NCBI GenBank assembly: GCA_918026815.1
Contig: CAKJVC010000011.1
Span: forward strand, 186,001 to 250,000
Direction of reading: 5' to 3'
From: Chalara sp. BL73
Taxonomy: Eukaryota > Ascomycota > Leotiomycetes > Helotiales
Length of the DNA stretch: 64,000 nt
Below the pieces are notes generated by a model. The model did not search any database, was not told where the DNA came from, and saw only the letters and a list, made by a program, of their open reading frames with translations. This document shows positions 47,076 through 56,749 of the stretch, one piece after another. Made by a program: the position numbers and the translations under genes. The first letter of the stretch is position 1. Each line of letters starts with the position of its first letter.

Positions 47076-47674
47076 ATGGCCTCGAAATGTTGTAGACCGT
47101 TTGATGCTGTAATCCTTACTGTTGTCGAAGAAACCTCCTCAGAAGAGAGGATTACCCATCCAGCAAGCTGCCATTGTGGGGCGATGAATTTCGATTTCAC
47201 ACTCAAATGGCCTTTTCCTAGATATACCATGAACAAGTGTACTGCTCTATCTGCGTTCGTACGGGATATTTAGTTGTATATCCTGCCAGACGAGATGTTG
47301 TATTTACCCAAGGTTGGTTCCTTCGCATCAGTCGATAATGATGGACTATATATAGGATTAAGTACACAGAACTGACTATCTAATAGGCTATGAAAATCTA
47401 GATTCATATGCTTTCAACACGAAAACAAAATCCCACAAGTTTTGCAAAACATGTGGGAGTAGCATCATGATAGATTTCCAAGTAGCCTTTGAAGGAGAGC
47501 CAGACCCAGCTAGGGATATTTTGGCCGTGAATGTAAGTATACCTTTCCTTGCCTGCAAGTTGATATCTACAACAAGAAAACTTGTGCTGACATGGCCAGG
47601 TGCGGAATTTTAGAGACATTGACTTAGACGCTTTAGAGTATACGTTCTTTGATGGAAAGAATAACCTATATTGA
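47076..47674 (+). pseudogene. GFA/CENP-V-domain protein (glutathione-dependent formaldehyde-activating-like), frameshifted
   Basis: GFA-family proteins are small zinc proteins of variable function. The segments are 47076-47312, 47387-47532 and 47600-47674, with two ordinary introns. The zinc motif SCHCGAMNFDFTLKWPFP and NKC are followed in another frame by SICVRTGYLVVYPARRDVVFTQ, then HKFCKTCGSSIMIDFQ after intron 1. The break is at about 47241-47246, where one base is missing relative to the expected NKCxCSIC coding. All other junctions are in phase once a single missing base is assumed, so decay is recent or it is a sequencing error. The start at 47076 is the nearest ATG, and the 25 residues before the domain are atypical. 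Confidence 0.75.
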
Positions 47675-47946
47675 AACGATCACTCGAGCAAAGCCACACC
47701 TGTTAAGCAGTCCTACATATTATTTGATGAAACTGTTCATCAGACTGTGTGCGTGCATACAATGATTGGGAATGTGATGCGCGAGTATTGGAAATATCGG
47801 TTATTACTAATTTTGGATCTAGAATAATTCCCGTTCCAAACTTGAAACATCATTCACATGCTTCTGAATTAAATCGGATACAGATCAGAACTTATACCAT
47901 AACTCATTCTCGGGAATGAACTCCTGCTAAGGCAATACATTACGAT

Positions 47947-48409
47947 CTATGTCTTGTCGTGTACCTCAAAGTCGTGGCCCTTGCGTTCCTGGGACTTGAA
48001 CGCATACTTCTCCGTTAATGCAGGCGGTGCCTCGTCGCGCTTGCGGTCATGGACCTCGAAGCCATAGATCTGGGCGAAAGCGTCGTCGCCTTGTATTTCT
48101 TGTGTTTCAAACCCATATATCTCGGTCGCGGCTTTGCCACGCTTACGATCATGGGAATCAACATTATATATTTGGACGGATGCATCACCGCGTTTGGCAG
48201 CTCTTGGAACCTAAATATTTGAGCTTATCATTAAAATTATTTGAAATTCGCGACTAGTACCTCAATAGCGACATCTAAGGTTTCTTTGTTAATAGCAGAT
48301 TCAAGAAAGGATGAGTGGTTGCGAACTCACGTTTTGAAGCTGGGAGAGGAGCACCGGCTACGAATGGTGCGATAATCGCCATGATGGTGAGAAGTCTAGA
48401 TGAATGCAT
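47947..48409 (-). CDS. Putative dikaritin-type RiPP precursor with dibasic-flanked Tyr repeats
   Basis: This is a predicted secreted precursor of 121 residues. The exons are 48409-48331, 48283-48261 (a 23-nt microexon) and 48210-47947, in phase. The signal peptide is residues 1-20 (MHSSRLLTIMAIIAPFVAGA). From residue 35 there are four imperfect repeats of 16-19 residues (42-58, 59-74, 75-92, 93-111) plus a partial one. Each carries a Tyr-containing core (IYNVDSHD, IYGFETQE, IYGFEVHD, KYAFKSQE), usually followed by RKR or RK. Dibasic Kex2 sites lie at about 40-41, 56-58, 90-92 and 110-111. UstA-type precursors have this layout. A divergent UstYa/DUF3328 gene 758 bp away supports the call. The second repeat has lost its dibasic site (EIQ). 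No function is demonstrated, and an alternative is an ordinary Kex2-processed peptide family such as repellents or pheromone-like precursors. Confidence 0.75.
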
Positions 48410-49167
48410 GATGAGAGGTTCGGGTGTTTACAGCCTCGACGAAATCGGGATTCGTTTGGGTTATTGAAATGGAGGCGAGAGGCGCTTCCTTTATGAGAGA
48501 TTCTCATAAACTTGGCTGATCACTGGTCGCATGTCATGTAGTATGTGGTGCATGGGGCTCAGATCGAGCTTCTCTTCATCTATCATGCGAACGAGCAGTC
48601 CTACCAGAGGAAGGAAACATAGGTGGTAGTCTTTCAGATGCGGCACAACCGTATCCCAGAGAGAACCCAGTATATATTGGGCGAAGTGACAATAAAAGGT
48701 GCTATATTTGCTACGGGAACAGCTGGACTAAGGCTCAGCTTAAAGTTTCTAATATTATCTCAACTGATGAACAGAGGATATATTTTGGTCACATACTATC
48801 ATGTGGCCCTGAAAGAGTGTAGGGGTAAACCTAGTGACATTATTGAAGATCCAGAAGGAAGAGATGTGAGGGATCTAGCTACTTATTTATACCCTTCCTC
48901 CATGCGCAATCAATGCTTAAAACCATCTGACCACTACTTAAATCGACGTTTTCAGCCATACCCGCACTAAACCTAGATGAAGTGTTGATGTCACTCTACC
49001 CCAAAACATCACCAGAGAACTAGGTTTTGATCATTAGACCTAATCCACCTAACATCAATGCCTTTTACAAAGCATAATTCCTGAGGAATCGCCTTTCACA
49101 AAAAGAGCTACAATGCGAATACTACGGACCCCATCCTGCGTGTCACTCTCCAGTTCAGCTTCAGAAT
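48410..49167. promoter_or_regulatory. Divergent promoter of the RiPP precursor and UstYa genes
   Basis: This 758-bp region separates divergent starts, which would allow co-regulation. It contains CGGCACAACCG at 48641-48651, a CGG-N5-CCG inverted pair typical of Zn2Cys6 factor sites. A 115-codon plus-strand frame (48623-48970) within it has no recognisable features. Confidence 0.5.
48641..48651. promoter_or_regulatory. CGG-N5-CCG candidate zinc-cluster binding site
   Basis: The exact inverted triplets CGG and CCG are separated by CACAA, near the middle of the divergent promoter. A single such site can arise by chance. Confidence 0.3.
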
Positions 49168-50237
49168 ATGGAGGATGAAGAGGAACTCTCCTTCCTCACA
49201 CCGCCGAATCGCCAATCCCAAAAAAAAGGCTCTAGCATTATAATCTATGCAACTATCTTTAACCTTATAATCCTCACATTCTCTTTGCTACTCGTTCACT
49301 CTTCCCATCATCATGCCGGCATGAACTCTCTGCTCAAAGCCACGTCATTTTACTGTGAGATCTAGACATTCTCATTGCTTTTAAAACATGGAGTAATTTG
49401 TAGAACCCAGCACCAATTCTCGACAGGCTTGAAATCAAAACCACCGTCAAACAAATGAACGCCACCCTCTTTCCATCTTCCCATCCATCAATCGCCCGGC
49501 AGAAACCCAATCCAGATGCTGATGCTATCTGGAGAGAGTTTGAGCTTACACGTGCCATTGCCATTTCTGGGGAGGACGTGAGGAGACTGGGGAAAGTATG
49601 TACTTGTCTTGACGCGGAATATACTTGAGCAATTACGATGCTTGACTTTATTGTGGTAGTGAGATGCTGACGCAGAGTACTTAGGACCCAGAAACGGCGG
49701 CGAAATTTGAGGATGCCTACTGGCACTTTGGCGACGACGCATATATCGGACAACTTGATGTATTCCATCAACTACACTGTTTGAACGCATTGCGCAAATT
49801 GTTATATCCGGCATACTATAACAATACACCGGTAAGTAGTTCTATGGACACATCACGATCAAAGACTCTCGTCAAGGATCGACCCGTTCTCCCATACATT
49901 CTGAAAGTCAATCTACTTACTCCTAACTCCAAAGCAGCGGCATCCAGAGTTATATTACGCGCACTACGACCACTGCGTCGATGTCCTATATCAAAATATA
50001 ATTTGTACGACAAACACTGACCTCAACACAATGAACTGGATGGAAACACAACACCACCCCTTTCCCGATTTCAGCATCAATCACCAATGTCGAGACTTTG
50101 GCGCCTTGGTTGCATGGAGGAAGGAGAACAGCGTCGACATGGAGAAGTGGCATGCAATGCAAAAACCGGAGGGTGTGAAGGAGGTGCCGGTGATGAAGGA
50201 GTATTGGGAGATATTTGGAGATGCGATGGGTGAGTAG
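49168..50237 (+). CDS. UstYa family (DUF3328) oxidative cyclase-like protein
   Basis: UstYa proteins perform oxidative macrocyclisation of fungal RiPP core peptides. The exons are 49168-49354, 49411-49595, 49685-49831 and 49938-50237, giving 272 residues. The first acceptor is AACCCAG at 49410, because the earlier TAG would create a stop. Residues 1-22 are cytosolic and acidic, with one membrane anchor at about 23-43 (IIIYATIFNLIILTFSLLLVH). The luminal domain has both family HxxHC motifs: FHQLHCLNALRK at about residue 151 and HYDHCVDVL at about 182. A TNTDLNTMNWM stretch is followed by the final INHQCRDF. Alternative use of AG at 49934 would add one Gln. The divergent RiPP-like precursor points to its substrate. 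Only one UstYa is seen, whereas characterised dikaritin clusters usually have two or more. Confidence 0.88.
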
Positions 50238-50855
50238 GATGCAGGTGGACATGGTTTCGTCTAGATATCAGAGTACGGTGTTCACTTGGGTGGCAATATA
50301 TGAATTAACCCATGGAACGAGAACATTGTAAGATCAGGAGAAGACTGGAGTCACGATGTTTCACAGGTCCTGCAACGATGTATTAGTGTGGCCGCATCCA
50401 TCGATTTTCCGCTTTCCTTTCTTCGAGCCTAGATGCACCGAAGCTATTGCTACTAGGCTCAGGGGCCTAATTCCTGAACCTTAGTGACTTGATGATACAT
50501 CTTGGAATAGATCAGTTTTCGTAGTAAATATGGAATAACAGGTTCCGTCTTCGACACACTTAAGGATGTGACAGCATCTAGCACGCAGATTCTTCTATTA
50601 TTGTTAACGGATTGTTGAAACCCAAGTAAATTGTTGCCGTTGATCACCAGAAGATATTATTTCCTCATCACTACCTATTACTACTATCCTAAAAACTGTC
50701 TTTTTGGTTATTGTTTCCATAACACAACGCTCCTATCGCTCACGATCAAACGCTCTGGAATTTTACCGAGATCCAAGTCCATGTGGACCGGCATTTGGCG
50801 TTTTGATCCTATAGTACCCCTTAAGAAATGCAAACAACATTCAAATAACGTTTGC
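50238..50855. other. Intergenic region, convergent
   Basis: These 618 bp lie between the stops of the UstYa gene and the cupredoxin-like gene. No feature is seen. Confidence 0.4.
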
Positions 50856-52302
50856 CTACCTCAGAATCTCAGGTATCTCAGGTAGTGACCTTTCGCTCGG
50901 ATTCTCAGTCGCAGGACTTAGCGGACTGACCTGGCCGCTCTCCCCTGACGGGGTAGGCAAGGCTTCCATCTCGGTCACACTGTTCCTTCCGCTGCTACTC
51001 GTCTCATTTAGCAAGATCTGGGTCGAGTCTATCTTTGCACTCGGCACAACTGGATTTGAGGCTAGCTCTGTGCTCGGTTTGACTTGTCTTGAATCTATCT
51101 CCACTTTGGGGCGGATTTGATATGAATCTATTTCCGCTTTCGGTAGAATTTGACGTGAGTCTATCTCTGCATTCGTCACAACCCGAGTCAAGTCTATCTC
51201 TTCCACAGCCCCTGTTTTTGCACCAAGCGAACCATGGGGTTCCGTCCTGATGGCTGAGCTGTCTTTGACACCCCTGCGTGATAACTGAAATAGGTTCAGG
51301 CCTTTAGTGTCGGGATGGTGAGACTCGGTGAGTTCTGCTCTGGGCTTTTTTGGTGCATTCATAGATGAATATTGCGGAAGAGTCTGATTGAGTTTCCGGC
51401 GTCTTCGACATAGATAGATCAGAGTTGCGGATATAATTAGAGCTGCAGCGCCTCCTAATGATATGCCTGATATTTTTTCTGGAGAAAGAGATGGTGTTCT
51501 CGTCGCTGGAGGCGTGGTGGCAGCTGGCTGAGAGGGCAAAGCTTGCCCAGGAAATATTTCCTCGCCTGACGTTATCGCATGTTCTTTCAAGTGCTCGATT
51601 GTCTCTCCAGAGACCTATGACAATCGGCACCTCTATTAGCTGAGTCCCGCAGATCAGAGGGTTGAATTTGGGAGTATATACCGCATTAATGCTTCCAACT
51701 GCACCTCCCTCGCTGCAAGCTCCTGGAGCCGTGCAGTAGAAATAGATGGGGTCGGTGTCATTCACCATTACTTGAAATTTCCGTGATGGAAGATGGGCAT
51801 CTGCGAAGAAATAAAATCCAGACCAGAATCCTTGCTTCTTATTGCTGGATATCTCGATTGGAACACATGGGCGTGCAAATGTTGATCGAGCTACACCAAT
51901 ACTCAGATCAAACTCTGTGAATAGGTCAGTTTCTGGACCAAAGCCCGCTGCCCTGTCCATACCTATGACGTCTCCGACATCTGCTACCGTAGTTTCTGGT
52001 TCAAGCCAGGAGCCGTCCTAAACTTCAATTAGTAACGACCTTGCGAACAAGGATGTCATGGCTACCGTTCCACCCATGATTGTATGAGTAGGGACTAGAG
52101 AATCGGAAGAACGAGGAGAACCTGAAGCACCTGAAGGATTATTGGTAAACTCTGCAGGTGGTAGATTAGTAATAGATGATCCCAATCTTCCGAGGCTCGA
52201 AGTCGGTGATTTCGTGGCTGTAGATTTCCCGAAATATAACGAGGATTCTGCAAGAATGGAAGGCAAGATAGCCAGGGCTGCTAAAAGAACTACGATAGAC
52301 AT
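50856..52302 (-). CDS. Membrane-anchored cupredoxin-like serine-rich protein
   Basis: The exons are 52302-52066, 52017-51963, 51914-51682 and 51614-50856, giving 427 residues with all junctions in phase. The signal peptide is about residues 1-19 (MSIVVLLAALAILPSILAE), followed by a Ser/Thr linker. The cupredoxin-like domain runs from THTIMGG (about 72) to AVGSIN (about 174). A Thr/Pro stem, a single TM segment (about 224-243, ISGISLGGAAALIISATLIY), an RRRRK stop-transfer and a long cytosolic tail with six 11-residue repeats come next. Many fungal extracellular serine-rich proteins share this domain. The usual copper His residues are missing here (GVA instead of NHSV/T, GAC instead of GHC), while Cys 114, 158 and 164 remain, so a structural or sensor role is likelier than redox chemistry. 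Confidence 0.75.
51006..51203 (-). repeat. Six tandem 33-nt (11-residue) coding repeats
   Basis: Within the cytosolic tail of the cupredoxin-like protein, residues 313-378 form six units with consensus xEIDSRQILPK. The clearest are AEIDSRQILPK, AEIDSYQIRPK and VEIDSRQVKPS. The first and fifth units are the most diverged. Confidence 0.85.
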
Positions 52303-53263
52303 CGCTGAAGATTTCAGATATAATACCGGTGGCTTCAAGGTCTGGTTCTTGGTGAATGCAGTTGAAGAGCACTTCTCTCTCTCTCGCACTGTATGAAGAG
52401 GATCATATACATAAATATACCCAAGGTGGTGTGAGAACTGCACCTACCTTCAGGACCCCTGTTCAAAAGCAAACAATCGCTGGAAAGACCATATTCATCT
52501 ATGCTGTCTCACAGTGCCATGCGATGTAATAATAAAAAACGCGAAAATATAAATACAAAATTGCAACGGAAAATAGCAGTCATGTGCTTATATAACTGCT
52601 AGACCACAATTTATGTCAATGTATGTTTGAAATAGAAGAATCATTCACTTGCTCGATAGTTCATAGCGACTATGTGCGTACCAAGGCGTTAAGAAGCGGC
52701 TGCCTGCCATCTGGTACCACGTTCTGTAACCACATGAGACGCAGGTTTTAACTTTGACAGGATCAGACTGACAATAGATTTAACGTCAGCCTTCGCCGTG
52801 CAACTCGAAAATTTGTATCATGGTATTCCCAAGATTCGGTTGCACAGATAGCGAGATGTCTTGAACTTGTTGGCACTTGGCAAGTAGAAAGAGTCCTAGG
52901 ATCCATTTCTGAAATAAGAGTAGCGATCAATAAGAATGATAGGGACGTGTCATAAGTCAAGTGCCCAGAGTCATACCGTTCATTGAGTAGTCTAATCTCA
53001 TTTCAATGTTCATCTTGCATACCCTTTGCGTTACCTTGCCCTCTTCCTAATGCAAGTGTGTATTCCACTATGGACTCTTGCTAGATGCGCTCCTGGGATG
53101 GTTTGCGTTGTCTTTCCTTAATATTCTCAGACACATAACCATAAAATTATTGGAGTCGTGCAGATTTGCCCTCTGGACTTAAGGTCTCCGATGATGGGTT
53201 GAATCGTGGTTATTTCTTTCTGGTTGTTGATTGGGTCGAAACGCCTAGCCTTCTGTGTCATGC
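52303..53263. other. Intergenic region
   Basis: These 961 bp include the promoter of the cupredoxin-like gene. No supported gene, RNA or repeat was found. Confidence 0.4.
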
Positions 53264-53991
53264 TCATACTACTTTCTCAAACAACTTTTGGATTGGCTTC
53301 GCAGCCTATTATAGCAAATTAGATTATTTTCAAGGAGCAAGGTAGGTAGCCCGGCCAAACTTACATCTATAAACTTTTCCAAGTCTCTGTCTAGATTTGC
53401 CAGATCATCTTTCCTCTTCTTGTTTTCTGCGATAAGTCCTTGACGCTTTTTTAACAGAGCCTGCCTCTCTTCCTCCAACGCCAATCTTCCCGCATGCTCA
53501 TGATCGATGCGTGCTATCATAAGTGCATCTTCGTCTGCATCAGCATGCTCAGGGTGTTCGGCCTTGAATTGTTCCACTGGAATGAGTGGCAACTGCATGT
53601 ACTTGTGACTGACGATGATCAGTTAACTATCGCCGTGATTTCAACACTTCAATGAGACCTACTCATAAGACTCGCAGGCGTCTATTTCTCCTTGTAGATG
53701 TCGCTGCTCATAATACAGATTCTGTAAATGTAGATGTAGCTTATCAACCTCCTGGCGCATTTCTGCGGTAGATGCCTTTGTTTCCCGCGCGCCAACATGC
53801 GCATCTCGGTGAAGCCCTCGTAGTTGTGCAAGGTACGCAATCAATAACTTCTGCTGTTTGGAAATCTCGATTGGAGTTGGAGACGCGCTAGACACGAGAT
53901 CAAGAAGCGCTATAGCCTGATCGCGGGTACGATTAGAGACTTCTAAGGCTCTTTTCAGAGCTGGGTCAGCGACTATATCATCTACGGCCAT
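53264..53991 (-). CDS. THO complex subunit, THOC5/Fms-interacting protein-like
   Basis: This is a probable subunit of the THO/TREX mRNA export complex. The exons are 53991-53663, 53608-53365 and 53305-53264, giving 204 residues. The family signature lies in LHLHLQNLYYEQRHLQGEIDACESYDHKYMQLPLIPVEQF, split by intron 1. It is followed by an HEHAGRLALEEERQALLKKRQGL coiled coil and a short AAKPIQKLFEKVV end. Fungal members are much shorter than animal THOC5, and this length agrees with them. The last intron supplies only 13 residues, but the frame and splice sites are good. Confidence 0.85.
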
Positions 53992-54254
53992 GGCGAATTT
54001 GGTTGAGCTTTTCGTAGCAGTTGTCAGTTAATGAAGTATAAGTGAGTCGTTGCAAGGATCTGAAATGCCAAGAAAAGTTTGGCTAGAATAGGGAGTTTAG
54101 CTGACATCACCCCGCCGCGCTTTCAATATTATCCCCTCCATCGACAAAATAAAAACTGGATTGAATAGCATTTATATCATTTTTAGATCTCAGACTTGTC
54201 TTGTGATTGCGAATAGTAGAATCTTCTTTCCACGCCATAGTGTAATTGTCAAAG

Positions 54255-54980
54255 ATGCATAACCCACCACCAACAAAGATTACTGTCTTGATCTCAGGCA
54301 ATGGCTCCAACCTCTAAGCTCTAATTGATGCTTCTACAACAACCATGTCTCATGTCCGGATTGTGCGGGTTATATCAAATAAGAAAGATGCCTTTGGCAT
54401 CTCTCATGCTGAGAAAGCCTCAATTCTAACGCTATATCACAATCTGGTTGCTGGAAAATACCACAAGCTCGGGGAATAAGATCCACAGACAAAACAGCAG
54501 GCTCGTGAGAAATACGATGCCGACCTTGCAAAATTAGTTATTGCTGACTCTCTAGATTTGGTTGTTTGTGCAGGATGGTACGTCTATATTGCTGAAGAGT
54601 TGATTTTGGTCACGGCTAATTCTAAGTTTAGAATGCATATTCTTGCGCCATCATTCTTAGATCCTCTAAGTGCAGAGAAGATACCCATCATGAACCTGTA
54701 CCCGCGCTTCCTCGGAAATACGATGGTGCAGGTGCCATCAAACGAGATTTTGATGACTTTCATGCTGGGAAATTGGAGAATGATAGGACGGGCATCATGC
54801 CACTATGTTATCGGTGAGGCTAATCGAGGAGCACCCATTATAGTCAGAGATATTCCTTGTAAGAAGGAAGAAACCCTTGATGAACTGGAAGAACGAATAC
54901 ACGCGCAAGAGCACCAACTTATCGTAGAAGGCACTGCGATAGCTATCATAAAGCTATGCGAGGATAGAAATAGTTCATAG
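54255..54980 (+). pseudogene. Decayed ADE8 (GAR formyltransferase) copy
   Basis: The functional enzyme (GAR transformylase, purine step 3) is recognised from ISGNGSNL, SNKKDAFG, LYHNLVAGKYHK, LVVCAGW, MHILAP, FLDPLSAEKIPI and the C-terminal LDELEERIHAQEHQLIVEGTA. Damage: TAA at 54315-54317 right after GSNL (expected Gln), TAA at 54477-54479, and a would-be intron at 54578-54631 whose exact junction turns the conserved Trp codon into TGA. There is also a frame change after INLYP, with the expected ALPRKYDGAG part lying in another frame, and a return before HYVIGE. Multiple independent lesions mean it is not functional. The intact ADE8 must be elsewhere. The retained intron argues for DNA duplication, not retroposition. 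Confidence 0.88.
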
Positions 54981-55200
54981 GGTAATGATAAAACATAGCA
55001 GAGATGAGCTAACTAATTGTATGACAGCTGATTTCTAACAAGTTACGATGCTAATAACTCTTAGTCCTGTACTGAGCCATGTCGACAACCACCCTCCGCA
55101 TCCACCCATTAAATCCAAAATTAGGAGAGATTGTGTATATTGCAATGTTTCAACGCCGTTGTATGGGAGTAGAAATGACAATTCTGCTTGCCGTTGTATA

Positions 55201-56289
55201 TTATGTCGCATCCGTCTTCGATATTGGTGGCGGGACGTCATCTGGAGGCGTTGCAGGTAGCTTTTTGTTCGTAGTGGTCTCAGTGTTACCGCTTCTCTGG
55301 GTGGAAATCCAAGCTAGAAACATATCGACATCTTTTGCAACCTGTGATGGAATTGCAAGGTTTTGTATCCATGGTGGAAGTACTCCTCCTGCATCAGAGG
55401 CTGTCCCCATTAGCCATTCGATCTCACCATTCCTAGGGAGAACGCGTATTCGTTCTATCGATACGTATGAAGCAACGACTAGACTCTTGTCTCGAGCATA
55501 TTCTGCATATGGTGACTTTTGGAAGTCGTTCACTGGTATCGAGACAATCAGAACTTCTTGAGTACCGGTAAGCTCTGCAGCAACTTGCAACACAGGAAAA
55601 ATTCGATTTTTCAGGGGCTTTGGAGTAATTTTATGCTTCATCTCAACCACAACAGCTGTGGTATTAATCCATCTCTCCTCATCGACATCGATTTCGAGGC
55701 CGTTTGTGTCCCATCTGATGGCTTCCCGTGCTCCGATAACGGCTGGGGTGAAAGCATCTTCAGATTCCGCGTGATGTTCTTTGAAGGCGTGGACGAACTC
55801 CTTCCAGTTTGCAGTCTTTGTCTCTGCCTTGTTCCTATGAGTGCTCTTCCTACAAAACCAAATCTCGTCTCTCCTATCAGCACTATACTTACCCATTCCC
55901 TCGATCTTGTCTAACACCTTCCCTTCCACTGTCCTCTCGTAGATCTGTACAGGGGCTTCAGAGTTTGGAAAAGTCTTCGGTGAACCTTTTATTTTCCACC
56001 TTGAAGCGCTAGAGTCCTTTGGAGAAACTCCATCGATGAATGGAACGGCTTCCGAGAGCACTTTCGTGATGAACGTTTTGAGGTCTGGCGCCACAACAGA
56101 ACCTGAGGCGTCACTTGACTCTTCTGCGGATGGGAGTTGGTTTGCCGGCTTCAGACCTTTGCCCCCGGGAGGCAGTTGTCCACTGAATATATATTAGTCC
56201 TCTCACGCCACAACAAGATCTAAACTTCAAGATACCTACATCCCAATGCCTTCAAGGCGTACCCATGGTCCAAGATATACTTCCGTCAT
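55201..56289 (-). CDS. DUF3074 (START-like) protein
   Basis: The DUF3074 family is a fungal START/Bet-v1-like fold group of unknown ligand. Exon 1 is 56289-56240 and exon 2 is 56182-55201, giving 343 residues. The N-terminal exon (MTEVYLGPWVRLEGIG) is joined by a 57-nt intron. The domain runs from about residue 60 to 300, with WFCRKSTHRNKA, ANWKEFVHAFKEHHAESEDAFTP, VVEMKHKITPKPLKNRIFPVLQ, DKSLVVASYVSIERIRVLP and IEWLMGTASDAGGVLPPWIQ. The C-terminus is Thr/Pro-rich. Long overlapping plus-strand frames (55079-55914) are shadows. Confidence 0.85.
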
Positions 56290-56749
56290 GCTGAGAGCGG
56301 CTTGACCTTGAGTCAACGGGGTAGCAGTAAGATTATTTAACAATTTCATGAATGTTGACACACTTCCGCAAGACAATGATGTATGGTGTTCACGTCCGTT
56401 CGACGCAATTTCTGAAACAACAGGCTCAATGGGTCACATCTGGAGTATTCAACTCCTCACGTATAGTGCCCATATGTATGTTTATGTCATGATTTGTCAC
56501 ACTTCACTTGCACTCTGCCTTCTCTCATATTATTACATCGTAAGTTCGGATTAAGTTCTATGACATCCTGAGATGCATATTAGAACATACCTAAAGCAGC
56601 CTAGCTTTACCCAACATATATGTACAATCACGTGCCGGAAGTGATCGACATTTTATCGAGATTAAAATCCTAATCGGGACAACCCCACCATCTCCTTTCT
56701 ATGCCTGTACAGCCTGTTCTATTCCCTCTATTCCTTCAATTCTACAAAT
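56290..56749. other. Intergenic region, promoter of DUF3074 gene and left flank of Tc1 remnant
   Basis: These 460 bp run from the DUF3074 start to the first Tc1 transposase codon. The left terminal inverted repeat of the Tc1-like element must lie in the last 150 bp, but I could not fix it because its partner is not visible. Confidence 0.35.

Noticed and set aside
48623..48970. 115-codon ORF in the RiPP divergent promoter
   Set aside because: No motif, signal peptide or family resemblance, and it would occupy the shared promoter.
55079..55914. Plus-strand ORFs over the DUF3074 gene
   Set aside because: They are antisense shadows of a well-supported conserved protein.
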